The translations under genes and the position numbers were made by a program. The notes beneath the pieces are model-generated. The model saw only the letters and a program-made list of their open reading frames with translations. It was not told the DNA's origin and did no database searches. Shown here in pieces: positions 1-11,788 of a stretch of DNA of 64,000 bases. The stretch is from Heracleum sosnowskyi. Its lineage: Eukaryota > Streptophyta > Magnoliopsida > Apiales > Apiaceae. How positions within the stretch are numbered: the first letter of the stretch is position 1; each line of letters begins with the position of its first letter. Location of the stretch: assembly GCA_030848705.1 (NCBI GenBank), contig CM061244.1, positions 50,013,190 through 50,077,189 on the forward strand, written 5' to 3'.

Positions 1-1807
1 AGTATATACTATCTCAAGTACAAAGTCAATTTTTAAGTTAACTCCTTAAGAACTTCTACTCGAGCAGGCTCGCTCACGCATTTTTATAAAATTGAGATTT
101 AATCCTTTTAGCACGAAATCTATTCGAGGGTCTTCCTAAACATAGCTAGGATGTTATCACAAAGTTTCACATTTTATTTTGACCTCTAAGTGGTTCGATC
201 ATAGCCTCAAAGTTGACTAAGTGGCACGGTTTGGTTTTACGAACGTCTTACACTAAAACACATGTTTCTCCTAAACCGTAAATTGTATTCACATGGTCTT
301 CGCACCAAAACGAACCTTGAACTAAGGCCTACACAAACATGGGCCGTGGTGATCTTGGGCAGAAGTTACTAGGTTCGAATATCACAAGCAAAACAAGGTT
401 AAGGAAAATCGGGCATTACGACGGCTATAATTCGGAAATTTCCATTTTGTCACAACATAACCAAGCCACACCGGGCATACCATACATCCACAACCTCAAC
501 AAACAACCTTTTTACTTCTCTAAGGTCAGTGGTGTGGCTACAATCCAACACCCACCACTTTTCATATTTTACAAAGTTAAATAACAGCTAAAATACTTAA
601 ACATGATCTCTTAAGCTTATAACATCAAAACAATCATCAAAACTCATATGAACTCAAAGGGTGGGTTAGGGTTTTACCTCCTTGGATGCTCTAACAACAC
701 TATCAAGTGTTTATAAACCTTTGACAAGCTTTAGATGGTCCTTAAAGTGCTAAATCCTTAAGATCAAAACAAGAAACCACTTGAAGTTACTATTCATCCT
801 CATCTTGTAAAATCCATAACAAATCGAAAAATAAGAGTTTAGTGCTAAAATATTTACCAGACCTTGTGCTCTTGATAATATTTCTTTTGAGTTATAGATC
901 ATCAAATTTGAAGCTTCCTAGCTAGGGTTTTGAGCCCCATCTTTCCGCTGGACAGAAACTGGACAGATTGGGTTCTCCAACTTGGGGAAGCGATTTGGCT
1001 AGGCTACACTCCTTTGTTGACCATGAAATTTTGAAAGAATGTTACCCATGGAGTGGAGAAGCTATGGTTAAAATTTGGTGATTTAAGGATGAGTAGAACT
1101 CAAGTTATGAAATTTTTCTCCTCCCTTGGTCATGCTGGGCAGATTGTTGAAGAAATGGGGTGGGGAGAGTTTTCTTGCTTTTTCTTGCCTTGGTTCATTT
1201 TGATAATTGTGATATTTTGTAGTAATGGTGAGTCATAGCTTTCTTTGCCTCATCATCGGAAACATGTCAAGCCATGGAGAGTTTGGAGATAAAGTAGCTT
1301 TACTGGTTTGTTCTCTTTCACATGGATGATCCAATTGTTGCATTCCTTGGATTAATCTCATTACATGTTACTTCCATGCCTATATTTAATCCACTAAGTG
1401 TCACGTTGTTCGGTTACGGCTTAATCTCGTTGAACATTCGCAGGGATTTCTTAAGTATTCTATCGAAGTAGTTTACCGTAAACGTTCTTGATATCCTAAT
1501 AACTTTAATAAATCCATATCCATGGAATTGATAATATAAAATCCTCCAATATATTTAAATAATGATTAATCCATCCGTAATATGTGAAATTTCGGAGAAA
1601 ACGGAAAATGCTATTTTTCTGATTCTGACAGCTTTTGCATTCCTTCATTTTCATAGTAGATCACTTATACGACTTCGAAAGTTCATTATCCCGACTCGTA
1701 CATAGGGTGGTCTGAAAATCTTTTTCGGTTCAGAAATTTACTATTCATCAAAAAAAAATTAAAAAAATTAAAAAATTTAACTAAGTCCAAAATTTGGGGT
1801 TATTACA
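1..1807. mobile_element. End of LTR-type element E (probably Ty3/gypsy LTR), cut by window edge
   Basis: No real gene is visible; the short open frames here have no recognisable domains. The stretch ends in GGGGTTATTACA exactly where coding-like sequence of Sire-D begins. Read on the minus strand, its start TGTAATAACCCC resembles the end of element G (TGTAACGCCCCC), which suggests an LTR of the same broad kind. The other end lies left of the window, so the target duplication (CTGCC expected) cannot be checked. It appears to be an insertion into Sire-D. An intron or host intergenic DNA is less likely because of the abrupt change at 1807. Confidence 0.45.
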
Positions 1808-1903
1808 CTGCCCCTCGTTTGGAGGTGTGCCCAGTACTGAAAAGAAACACTCACACAATTCTCACTTCACAGAACACATATTCCACTATGTTTCACTAAG
1901 CAC

Positions 1904-4900
1904 ATGGTTGATCAAGTGTATGACCTTGATTTTCCGTTACCTCCTGGTTTTGATACCTTCACTAGTGAGAATGAGACTGCATTAGACCCCAATTCAGTCA
2001 ATCCTCATTCTGCCCCATACACTCAGCCTAGGTTCTCTAGACTTCCCAAAGTACAGAGACAAGCCTTACAAGAAACCAGAAAAAGACCCTTAGAAACTGG
2101 TGTTGGTGGTAGTACTGAAAGTCAAGAGGGAGTTCCTGCACCTAGTGCAGTAAATAAGGAAGGTAGTCAATCAGAACCCATAGTGGTTCCTCCTGAGCCT
2201 AAGAAGAAGAGAGCTAAGAGGACCAAAACCACTGTCAGCCACCCTGCAGTCTCCCAAAAGACTGTAGAGGAAAATAGGGAAATAAACTCCTCCCTATATG
2301 TGCCCTCTCAACAGGGACCATCTATTGAAATTGGCATGTCTCCCAAGGCATCCTGTAAAGAGTCTGCACAACCTCATGTTCTAACTCATGAGGAGCCCCC
2401 ACTTGCAGATATACACATGGAGTCAGGACACTGTGAGGATTTCCATTCCCCTGTTTATGCTTCTCAAGTTTCATCTGAGAAGCAGCCACTATTCACTTCT
2501 CAACTTTCACCTTCTTCCTTCCCTACACATTCATTTGTTTCTTCTCCACAACCTAGAGAGGGGGACAGTCCCAACCCTTCAGGTTTTGATCATCCATCTC
2601 CACTCATGGATGAGCCCCCATCAAGTGGTCCACAAGAACCCATTTCTCAAAGTGAGATGGACACCACTCCTTCAAACACTGAGAAAGAGCAAAGTACAAT
2701 TCTGCTAGAAAATGAAACAGACAGTACCTTGTTCAATCTCCAAGGAGCATCTTACCTTAGGGAAGATGTTGTCACAGCCCAAGTTGCTGTCAAGGACACT
2801 GTGGATGTTGCTGTCATGGGTGATCCTGTTGTCAAGGACTCAGTTACTGTCAAGACCAAACCTGCTGTCCATACTGCAGTGGAACCTACTGTCAATGCTC
2901 CAACTGACAGCAACATTCCTGGAGAAGCTCATGTCACCTCAACCATGCCTGATCTTGATGCTGTAACTGTTGAGGATGTCTCTGATGATGATGTGCCACT
3001 ATCTCAGTTCTTGAAGGTACATTCTAAACCATCTATTTCTTTGCATGAAACTACTGCTCATACACATGTATCTAGGATGAGTGAGGGTGTGCAAAAGAAA
3101 AGAGTGATAAAAGAAAAGAGAGGTGAGCATAAAAATGAGAGGCAACCAAATGAGCTGGCAAAATGTGAGGGACTTGAGCATGTCCAGAGTGAAATTGAGG
3201 GAGCCCCACATATTCAGGCCTTAGGCCATGAGAGTTCTTCTGTGAGGAGTGATGAGATCACTCAGAAAAACACTGAGAGTGTGAGAACCCCCACAGCCTC
3301 CAAACCCCAGTCTATTCCTTCACCTCCAAGAAGGTTAAGATCAGGTGGCTCCTCTACATCATCCAGGTTGAGAGCTCTAGAGAACAGGTGCCTGTCCATG
3401 GAATCCAAACTTGACAGCCTGTCTACCATGGTGGCCTCTGGTTTCTCTACAATTCAGGAAGCTATTTAGACTCTTTCTGCTAGTCTTGATGCTGCCAACT
3501 TACCTAAGGGGGAGAAAAGGGCAAGATCAGACTCACCAAAGGCAGGATCAGAAAGGGAAAGATCAGAATCAGAAAGAGTTTCCAAGCAGGATGTTGCTCA
3601 GGGGGAGCCTGTTTCAAGGAAGAAAAGGGGAACAAAAGGAGAATCAGGGAGTAAGGGGGAGCAAGTGCAAGAGTCTGAGCAACTCTTTGAGTATGAAATG
3701 GCTGGAGAAATAGTTCTAATGTCAAAAGAAGCCCTGGAAGCAATGCAAAAGGAGGTTCCTTCCAAGAACCCAATTCTACCTCCTGTGACTATAAGAGAGC
3801 CAACTTCAGTTCCAAAGGAGAGTGCTCTTGAAAGGTAATGGAGAGAAAAGGAGGAGCATCATAGGTTGGGGAAAGGGAAAGACAAGTTGCCTGAATACAC
3901 CTTGTCAGGAAACACCTGGAGTGAAGGAACAGAGTTCAGCCAAGAAGATGCAAATGCTATAATGGTGAACTACAGGGAAAGTACTTTGAAGAATCATGAT
4001 GAAGACTTCTACAAGATAGTTGAGGAAGCTATGAAGGAACCAAGCAGAAGGCTGAGTAATTGCTCAACCTTACTTAAGGAGAAAATCATCAGTGTTTGTG
4101 TAAAAGTCAATGAAGAAAGGAGGTGGGCTATTGATGTGTACTTAAACTCTAGAATATCCATGCTCATTACTATGCAGCTGCTGCAGAGTCTTCCTGCAAG
4201 GGTGCTAACAGTAATGAAGAACAAAATCATAGCAAACCACACTGTCTTCAATGAGGTTCTACATCTGCAAATGATGAATATAATTGCTGAGAAACTCCCA
4301 GAAGTCTACACCAATCCATTTTGTGTCTACTATGAAAGTACCACTAAAAGTGGTAGCAGGAGATGTGCATACATGAGTCTAGGAGGCACTTCAACAATGG
4401 ATTCAAGGTCTATCTTGAAGGTGTTAAACATGATTCTCAACTCCAAAGCCAACAAGGAAAGAGTTCTTGCTGTCAAAGCAATCTATGATTTGCTGGTGAA
4501 AAGGGACAAGGAACTGAGCTCCACTATGAAAAAGATGATTTCCAAAGCTAACTCCAACTGGGCTGAACAAGGGGAAAGCTGCTCTTTTGAAGTTCCTTTT
4601 GGTGATGATGATGACTTGGATGGTAATGGAGGAACTGGAGAAGCTGGGAATGCTAGTGGAAGCACCTCTGGGAATGTTGGATCTAAATCCCAAGAGGAAA
4701 GTAAAGAAGGAGCTCCTGTGCAAGAAAAGAAAGATGCTGGTGTCACAGAAGAGAAGGAGGATGAATTACTTGAAGCTTTGGAGGCAAACATCTTGAGATG
4801 TGCTATAGACAGCATAAATGCTGAGAAAGATGTTGTCACCAAAGACACTATCATGGAAAACAATGTCCTGAAAGATGCTGTCGAAAAAGACACTGTCAAG

Positions 4901-6150
4901 GAAGATATTGTCATGGAGGACACTGTCGACAAAGATACTGTCAAGGGTGAAATCAAGTCTACTGTCAAACCCAAGAGAATAAAATCCTTAGCAAGGGCTT
5001 GGTTTTCAAGATAGGAACCTGAACCTGAGAAGAAAGGAAAGCACAAGTACTCAGGAAAGGAGAAAGCCACTGGACTTGGCAGAATACTAAAGAAACCTAT
5101 CAGTTCAAAACTCTACAGCACTCTGGATCTCATGGAAAAGGAAGAAAATCAAATCAAGAATGTTGAGGTGAAGCTGGATGGCAACCAAGAAGCTGAGGAA
5201 TACATTCTATGGTTTGATGGATCAAGATCTGTAAGAGTGAAGAAGAATTTTGATATGGAGGTGACATCTTGGATAATATCTGAAACCCTCTCACAAACAA
5301 TGAAAATAGTGACAAGGAGAATTGACTACTTCTACTTGGTGAGGATGGTGGATCTAATGCAAGGCTATGAAAATGTTCCTGAGACAGTCATGAACCTTGT
5401 ACTGTCATACAAAGCTGAAAGAGATGAAGAATTCTATCTGAAGTATGGGGATTGGACACTCTTTGATGATGCTGACTTTACTGACTGCTTTGTACTTGCT
5501 CCTGAGGAAATGGCTCAGGACATTGAATGTGATCCCAAATACTTTCCTGATTTAGAAGTGCAAGCTCAACCAAGTCAAGAAGGACCCTCAAAATCTGACA
5601 AAAAGGACACTACTGAAGATGTGGAAGCTTCACTACTGAAGAAATGCAAAGAAGCCAATAAGATGGAAAGTGAAGGACCCAATTACCAAACCTGTGCACT
5701 AGAGAACCCTCTGAGAATCAAGTTCATAAGGGAAGAAATCTATGTTGCAAGTTTTCACAGACTCAAAACAAGTACCTTGAAGGATTTACTGTACATGGTA
5801 ATTGGATCAACTCATCCTCTGGAACAGCTGTGTTCACTTGAGATTGAGGACATTCTTCAGAAGAGAGAGGGTGAAGATGCAAAGTTGGACAAGTCTAGAA
5901 GAAAACTCTCAATGCATATCCTGGAAGAAGATTCAAACTGATCGAAGGCAAATTAAAATTCAGAACCTATGCCTTTGGTCAAGAACTGTGGACTGATCTT
6001 CAGGATGCAAGAGTATGCCTCTCCAAAATAGTCCAGAAATACATTGATGAGATTGAAGATGATGCTGTTTCTTCTGATGAGAAAGTAATGGTTGAAGGAC
6101 TCAAGGAGGTATTACATGAAGCTCTCAGAAGAGAGGAAGAAGCAAGGTAG
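1904..6150 (+). pseudogene. Third ORF (post-pol ORF) of Sire-D, broken
   Basis: This is a long protein of unknown function encoded downstream of pol; in Sireviruses such ORFs have been called envelope-like. Three open stretches (1904-3469, 3866-5014, 5132-5941) share one reading frame and are separated by TAG (3467), TAA (3836) and TAG (5012). A frameshift near 5940 then carries the frame on to TAG at 6148. The first part is rich in Ser, Pro, Thr and acidic residues with a Lys/Arg patch (PKKKRAKRTK, possibly a nuclear signal). A predicted helical coiled-coil-like stretch ends the first part. The 4600-4990 part is acidic and repeats V-K-D-T-V-like units. I see no signal peptide or membrane segment, so the envelope label is weak. 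The N-terminus is cut or masked by element E; a stop at 1838 in this frame favours starting at 1904. Confidence 0.65.
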
Positions 6151-6252
6151 AAAAGGAAGTCTGAAGCAAAGTAAGAATCCTTTGTGAATTCTGATCTTGT
6201 TAGTTAAGTTGTCAGCATGTGTAAACTGTAAATTTGTTGTTATTTTCCATAA

Positions 6253-6270
6253 AAACAAATTGGGGGAGAT
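6253..6270 (+). promoter_or_regulatory. Polypurine tract of Sire-D
   Basis: AAATTGGGGGAGAT lies directly against the LTR start TGTTAGG. It is the plus-strand DNA priming site of a retrotransposon, and the same GGGGGAGAT core is found in Sire-B and Sire-C. It fixes Sire-D as plus-oriented and the following LTR as the 3' LTR. Confidence 0.85.
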
Positions 6271-7337
6271 TGTTAGGATTTATGGGTGATAGCTATGAGA
6301 CAACTCAACTAGATATTTTATTTACTTAATTTTATTAAGTATGAACATACTGTCACAACCAGAGTATGTCTATGTAACCGTTTTGCTTGCTTAAAATAAG
6401 ATTCTAGTACATCTTGGTAGAAGTTCATTAGTTTGTTCAAGCCTCAAGAAGTGCTCAAGATGGACAACAAGAATAAATACTACTGTCACACCATTGACAG
6501 TAGGGTTACTTGAAGACAACATGTTGCAAGTCACGACAGTACATTTACTCTGACAGCAACATTGGCGGAAGCCCTCTGACAACAACTTTGCCTTAGCCTG
6601 ACAGCAAGCTTGGAAATCCTGACAGCACCTTCTGCGGGGATTTCTTACTGTCACCAAAAGCACACTCCTGTGACAGCAAGCTTAGCCATCAGGATACTGT
6701 CATGAAGGGATATCATTTGTATTGTGGTTCAACCCAGTCAAACATGTGACAGTTTGGATGTTCAAGAAACAGGCGTGTTGCAGTATCCCAACACTGCAAC
6801 AGGTTTGCAAGACTACGACCGAAGCTCGAAGAGATCACATGACAAAGCTCACCAATTCCAATGTATGACAAATCTATATCTACTGAATTGTGTTAGCTTA
6901 ATATGGAAAGTTTCTAGATTGCTTTGTAATGTATTGATAAGTTGTTTGTATAGCAATTTAGGAACGATTCACGGGTAGGCAAATTGTAAGAAGCTGCCAC
7001 TTGAAAATGACAGCAGCTTCACTAGACCCGTGTTGATAGTGATAGGTTTAGTTTTTACAAAAACTATCCATCATTCTATTCTTTGTAACAACGTGAGATC
7101 TAACTCTCGAGAAACTGAAGCTCAAGAAAACAAACATTTTCTTGAGGTTGTAGCAACCCATTGCAAAATAAATAAAACATTTATTTTGTGAGAATTGTTC
7201 ATGTGTCTACTGTTGTTTTGCAATCAAGTAAGTGATAAAGTTTAATCTTAGTTTTTGTTGTTGAAACGTAGATTGAGTTTTATCACTATTGCATTCAACC
7301 CCCCCCCCCCCCCTTCTGCAATAGTCAAGGACCAACA
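6271..7337 (+). repeat. 3' LTR of Sire-D (1067 bp)
   Basis: It begins TGTTAGG after the polypurine tract and ends GGACCAACA. About a dozen CTGTCA/TGACAG motifs lie between 6350 and 7020. Near the 3' end is the box ATTCAAC(n)TTCTGC found in every Sirevirus LTR here; in this copy the C-run is 15 bases (7299-7313). The end was placed by the TG...CA termini and the switch to Sire-A coding sequence. Confidence 0.8.
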
Positions 7338-10300
7338 AGATCCATGGTTGAGTACTCCTGTATTTCTGCCATGTAAAAAAAGTCTGCCTTGTTCTCAACT
7401 GGCTTGGCAACTTTTGGTGCAACATTCAGCTTGATTTGTCTTTGTTGAGCCCTTTTGACTTGTTCCCTTTTCTTTGACTTCTTTTCAACTTCAATTAGGA
7501 AATTAGGGAAAACCAAGTTTTCAAACTCAACAGGCTCTTCTTTAGGCTCTACAGGAGTCTCATGGAAGGTGGTTTGAGATTGAGTTGAAGCTGGAATAGG
7601 GTCTTCAAAAATAATTCTCCTCCATGTATCTCTCTTCTCTTCTACTTTCTCAGGAGAGACATGCCTATGTGATCTCTGTTTCCATCTGGTTGGCTTTGTC
7701 TTAGGCACTGTCTTCATTTTCTTCAATTTCCTTTTAGTAGGGGCCTCTTCCTCTACAGCCTCACTACTTTCTTCCTCCATTTCCCTCATAAGTTCTTGGG
7801 CCAATCTAGCATGTTTCTCAGGTGTAGATTCAAAGCCCTGGGGATTGGCTTCTCTCCTTATTCTGGAAATCTCTTCTGCTTTGGCTTCATTGAACCTAGG
7901 ATGGCTGCTTGTGATGTGAATTTCCTTACCATTTCTGTAGATAACATCCAACCCTTGTCTCAGCATTATGTCATTGGTATTCTTGAGATTTGTGATAAGG
8001 GATGTTAACACCTTAGACTCATCAGGCTTGGGGAATGGATAGTCCACTTCTAATTTGTTTTTGCCATGATGTCTTGGTGGTGATCCAGTCATGCCACTGA
8101 AAATTGGTTCAAACTCCTTGACACTTGAGTGTTCAGCATCATATTCTTTTTGTAGAATAATGGTATCAGGAGTGAGAACTTTCAGGATGGTTGTGTGGAT
8201 AGGAACTGAACTTGTTGAAGATGAAGTCACAGCCTTGAAGATGGATTCCTTGATTAACCTTTCTGAGTTGAGAAAGACTTGAACATCCTTAGCTTGAGGA
8301 GAGATCACCTTTCTGAATTGAAACTCACTTGGATTTGCTATGATTTGAGGTGGCTCCCCCTGGCTTGATGGCACACCTTTGGTTACTGTTTCAGAGACCA
8401 CTAGTGCACTCTCCCCCTTTTTGTTATCATCAAGGGTTTGAGTAACACCAGTAGCCTGTAGTAACTATTGCAGAAGCTGAGTCTGTAGATTATGGTTAGC
8501 CAGGAAGGTGTCCATTTGCTTCTCCATCTTATCCATCATCACAGTAAGGGCAACCACATCCTTCACCAACTTATCTTGCTTGCATCTTTGAGAGGTAGAA
8601 GGAGCAACAACATCAACCCTTCTTTCCAATGCATCCTTTACCCATCAAGATGGCTTTTGATGTCATCAGTGTTGGCTCTTTGCTGTAGGATGTGGGTCTG
8701 ATGAAGCTAAAGTGATGCCACAAAAATTTGAACTGTGGTGGCATGCAAAGGATTGGATGTTTGAGCTTCACCGTGTGCCCTTTGATAATTCTTGAGAATG
8801 ACTGCCTTGGTGTCAGTGTGAATGTAGGAATTTGAAAACAACCAAGAAGGAATCTCTTGGAGAGTGGAAGGGCCTTCATCTTCTCCTTCACCACTCTCAG
8901 AATCATCACTGTCTTCATCATAGGCAAAGTCTTCACCAGCTCCTGAAGGCAGATTTTGAATTGCTTCTTTAGCCCTAGACATTGATTCAGTAGTGTGCAC
9001 CAAATTCAACATCCTTTCTGCCTCCACATTGCCCTGTCCAGCCAAGACTTGATAGGCTGGATCAGGATGAGTAAATGTCTCAGCATTCAGGTTGACTTGA
9101 TCCAACTCATTTTGATACTCAAGTTGGAACAGTCTCTCCCTGTCTGCATCACTGACATTCATTGACTCACTGGCAATGGCTGAGTCTTCCATCCTTATCT
9201 CTCATGCACCTGCTTTTCTCTCAATTTCTCTTTGTTCTTACATCAGGGGATCCCCCTGGCTCACACCTCTCACACCCTCACCTTCACCTACTAAGGTGGA
9301 ACTCTCAGAACTCACTTTTACCAGACTTGAAGAAATAGTCTGTCCCTCTTTCTCTCCCTCTCATTTTGCCTGGTTGCAAACCAGCCTCTCACTCTCAGTA
9401 GCTTCACTCCCTTCCCTCAGTCCTAAGAGTGTTTGAACTACTACTAACTCATCCACACTTGAAGTTGTAATATTTGAAGTTTGAAGTGCAAGTGTGGAAG
9501 GAGTATCCGTAGAGATACTAAAAGTATATGTCAACGGATAACTGATTTGAGGCATATCCGTAGACAGACAAACACTCATCAATGGATGAGAGATATCCGT
9601 AGATGAAGAAAAAGAAGTAGCTTTTGAAATTGAGATTATGGCTGAATCTGTGGAGATTGATTTTAAATTGAGAGCCACAGATGGAGCCAAAGTCTTTGAA
9701 ATTATAGATTGGTGGTCCAACAAATCATCAATAAGATGATGACCACCAATTTCAGAGTGGGGCTTCTCCAAGAAGGTTAAAGATGGAGAATCAGGAATTG
9801 ATGTGTGAATCATATCCACATCCAAAGAGAGAGTAGGTGAGCTTGGAGTTTCTGTTTCAGTTTGAATAGTTAAAGAATGGGGCTGAGACTCCACATTTAC
9901 TGGAGCCACATCAAACTGAATTTGTGATGGTGTCATTGACACTGTGGGTGATCCCTGTGCAACCCCAGATGTTTTAGACCTCTTTCTCCTTTCATAGGCC
10001 TTGGTTGTATCTGTGGGGCTTCTGGTGTCCCTAACCCTCTTGTGTTGTGTCCCTGGTTGGGGACTATTTTCAATAGCAACATCCTTTTGGGAGGATGCCA
10101 CTAGGGATGTGAAAAATTCCTTTTCAACCACTGCATCTTTTTGAGAAGATACAGGGTGGCTAGGTTGGAACAAACTTATCTCACCCTCCTTGTTCTTGGG
10201 GTTTCTTTGATGTTCACCCCTTCCCTCACCACTTACTACCTCCTTCACATTCCCCTCAAGGGTTTGGGTAGTTTTTACAACATGTGCCTTTTGAGAAGCA

Positions 10301-11247
10301 CCTAAGGTTGGCTTTATGGATTTTGATTTAGGAATTTTAGGGGTGGCCACTTGGGTAGGAGGCTGTTGGACAGTTCCAACCACCATGGCGGCACTGGAAA
10401 TCAAAGAAATGACAATATAGGAAGGAACAGTTGAGGAGATTACCTGACTCACCTGTGCCTCTTGAGCTGCATTGAAAATTGGTGGATACACCAATTGAAC
10501 CTCTTTGTTGTGGTTCAGCCTATTCAAGTCCTCAAGGACTCTCTTATTTTGAACTCAACACTCCTTGGAGTTTGCAGGGAATTGGATCACCAGGTTATTC
10601 TCTACATGGTTAGCTAGCAATATGATAAATCTAGCATAATAGACATTCTTACTTTTAGATGCTTTATTCCCTAGTTTAGCGCCTAGTTCAAACAGAATTA
10701 AGGATCCTAGGTTATAAAAGCTATCATTCAAAAGCATGTAAGCAATGTCGAGCATAGAAAAAGTAACAGCATCATAGTTGCTAATTTTACCAGAGAAAAC
10801 CTTAAGAATGGCATCAAAGAAAAAGCTCCATTCTTTGACCATGCCTCTTCTCTGGATCTTACTTAAATTACCCGTAGGGAAAGCATAGTTAATTGAATTC
10901 AGCATGTTTACAACATCAATATCACTATGATTTTCTAACCTATAGTTTTCAAGCAAATTTAAGCAAGCAGTAATAATATCACTATTTATCACATATTCCT
11001 TACCTTGAAGAACAAAGGTGATTGTAGCATTGACAGAATCGAACACAGCAGATTCCCAAATTTCTTCAATTACCTCAAAGTATAGTTTGGGGGCTTCGAA
11101 CATAGCCTTTGAGAGCTTGCAGTTCTGGAGAAACCTCATAATAGTGTGATATGATGCATTTTTCTCTTCGAAATCCACCAGAGCAGTAAAGTTGTTATTC
11201 TCATATGTGAACCCAGTGAGAGACATAGTCTTGTTGGTTGGTGCCAT
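7338..11247 (-). pseudogene. Third ORF of Sire-A, broken and truncated by Sire-D
   Basis: The start at 11247 (MAPTNK) opens a roughly 230-residue conserved N-terminal domain. It contains KEWSFFFDAILKVFSGK and VYYARFIILLANHV, which match RREWSYLFDVLQKVF and IFYPRFIQCILNH in the third ORF of Sire-B; it resembles the 'putative plant transposon protein' type of domain, from memory only. TGA at 10555-10557 ends this part, and the same frame resumes (10527-9361, 9192-8707). A frameshift near 8600-8700 leads to the last part (8401-7338), which has charged Lys/Glu-rich helices and basic clusters. The gene is cut at 7338 by Sire-D. Family motifs lie at 9500-9605. No membrane segment is evident and the function is unknown. 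Confidence 0.7.
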
Positions 11248-11788
11248 TGAAGTAAAGCTTGGAAATACAGATAGATTTTTCCTTTGAGAGAGAAGAAGAG
11301 TTCTTGCCTTAGTGAATTTTGGAAAATGATAGAAAATGATTAACTGAGAGTAAAATTCAATTTATACTCCCCCAAAATAATTCACTAATAAAACCAGAAT
11401 AATTTAAAGAAATTATTTGATTAGGCAAGAAAGTAACCGTTTAAAAGTAATGGATTTAAAAAGTAAAGCCACGAATTTATTGCAATTACATACATATACT
11501 GCACGCAAGTAACTACGGATAGGATAGTGACTTTAACGGTTACGATTAAAACTAAACTATCTACGAATAGGATTTTACCATTTGGGATTTGACATCCGTA
11601 GAGGTGTAAAAATGATATCCGTAGACATATAAAAAATCTAGTGTCTAAAATGACCATCAATGGATAGGGATATCCGTAGAGGGAGAAATTTTGACTCAAA
11701 CAAAATTCTTCTTTTTCAGAAAGTTTTAATTCTCATGAAAATCATGTTGACACTAGCTGCATCACAAATTATCAGACATTTAAATGAA
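11248..11788 (-). other. Non-coding spacer between pol and third ORF of Sire-A
   Basis: There is no coding frame. Between about 11510 and 11690 lie some six copies or near copies of the family motif (CATCCGTAGA, TATCCGTAGA, TACGGATAGG, TCAATGGATA). The spacer may hold the start region of a subgenomic RNA for the third ORF, but no promoter can be assigned by eye. Confidence 0.6.

Larger units (their letters stand above)
1808..7337 (+). mobile_element. Sire-D: 3' part of a degenerate Sirevirus-type copia element
   Basis: In order on the plus strand are a broken third ORF, a polypurine tract (GGGGGAGAT) and a complete 3' LTR. Gag, pol and the 5' LTR are not in the window; they would lie beyond element E. 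The right end abuts, without spacer, the interrupted third ORF of Sire-A in the opposite orientation, so Sire-D most likely inserted into Sire-A. The flanking pentamer is AGATC (7338-7342); its partner should lie left of the window. The family motif CTGTCA/TGACAG recurs in both the ORF and the LTR. Confidence 0.8.

Noticed and set aside
339..584. 81-codon open frame as a gene
   Set aside because: No domain, no homologue recognised, inside element E, and length expected by chance.
1904..5941. Three plus-strand frames as separate host genes
   Set aside because: They share one frame, are separated only by single stops, and lead into a polypurine tract and LTR; they are one broken third ORF.
7299..7313. 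15-base C-run as an assembly error
   Set aside because: The exact length may be uncertain, but the same box with shorter runs occurs in all other Sirevirus LTRs, so the feature is real.
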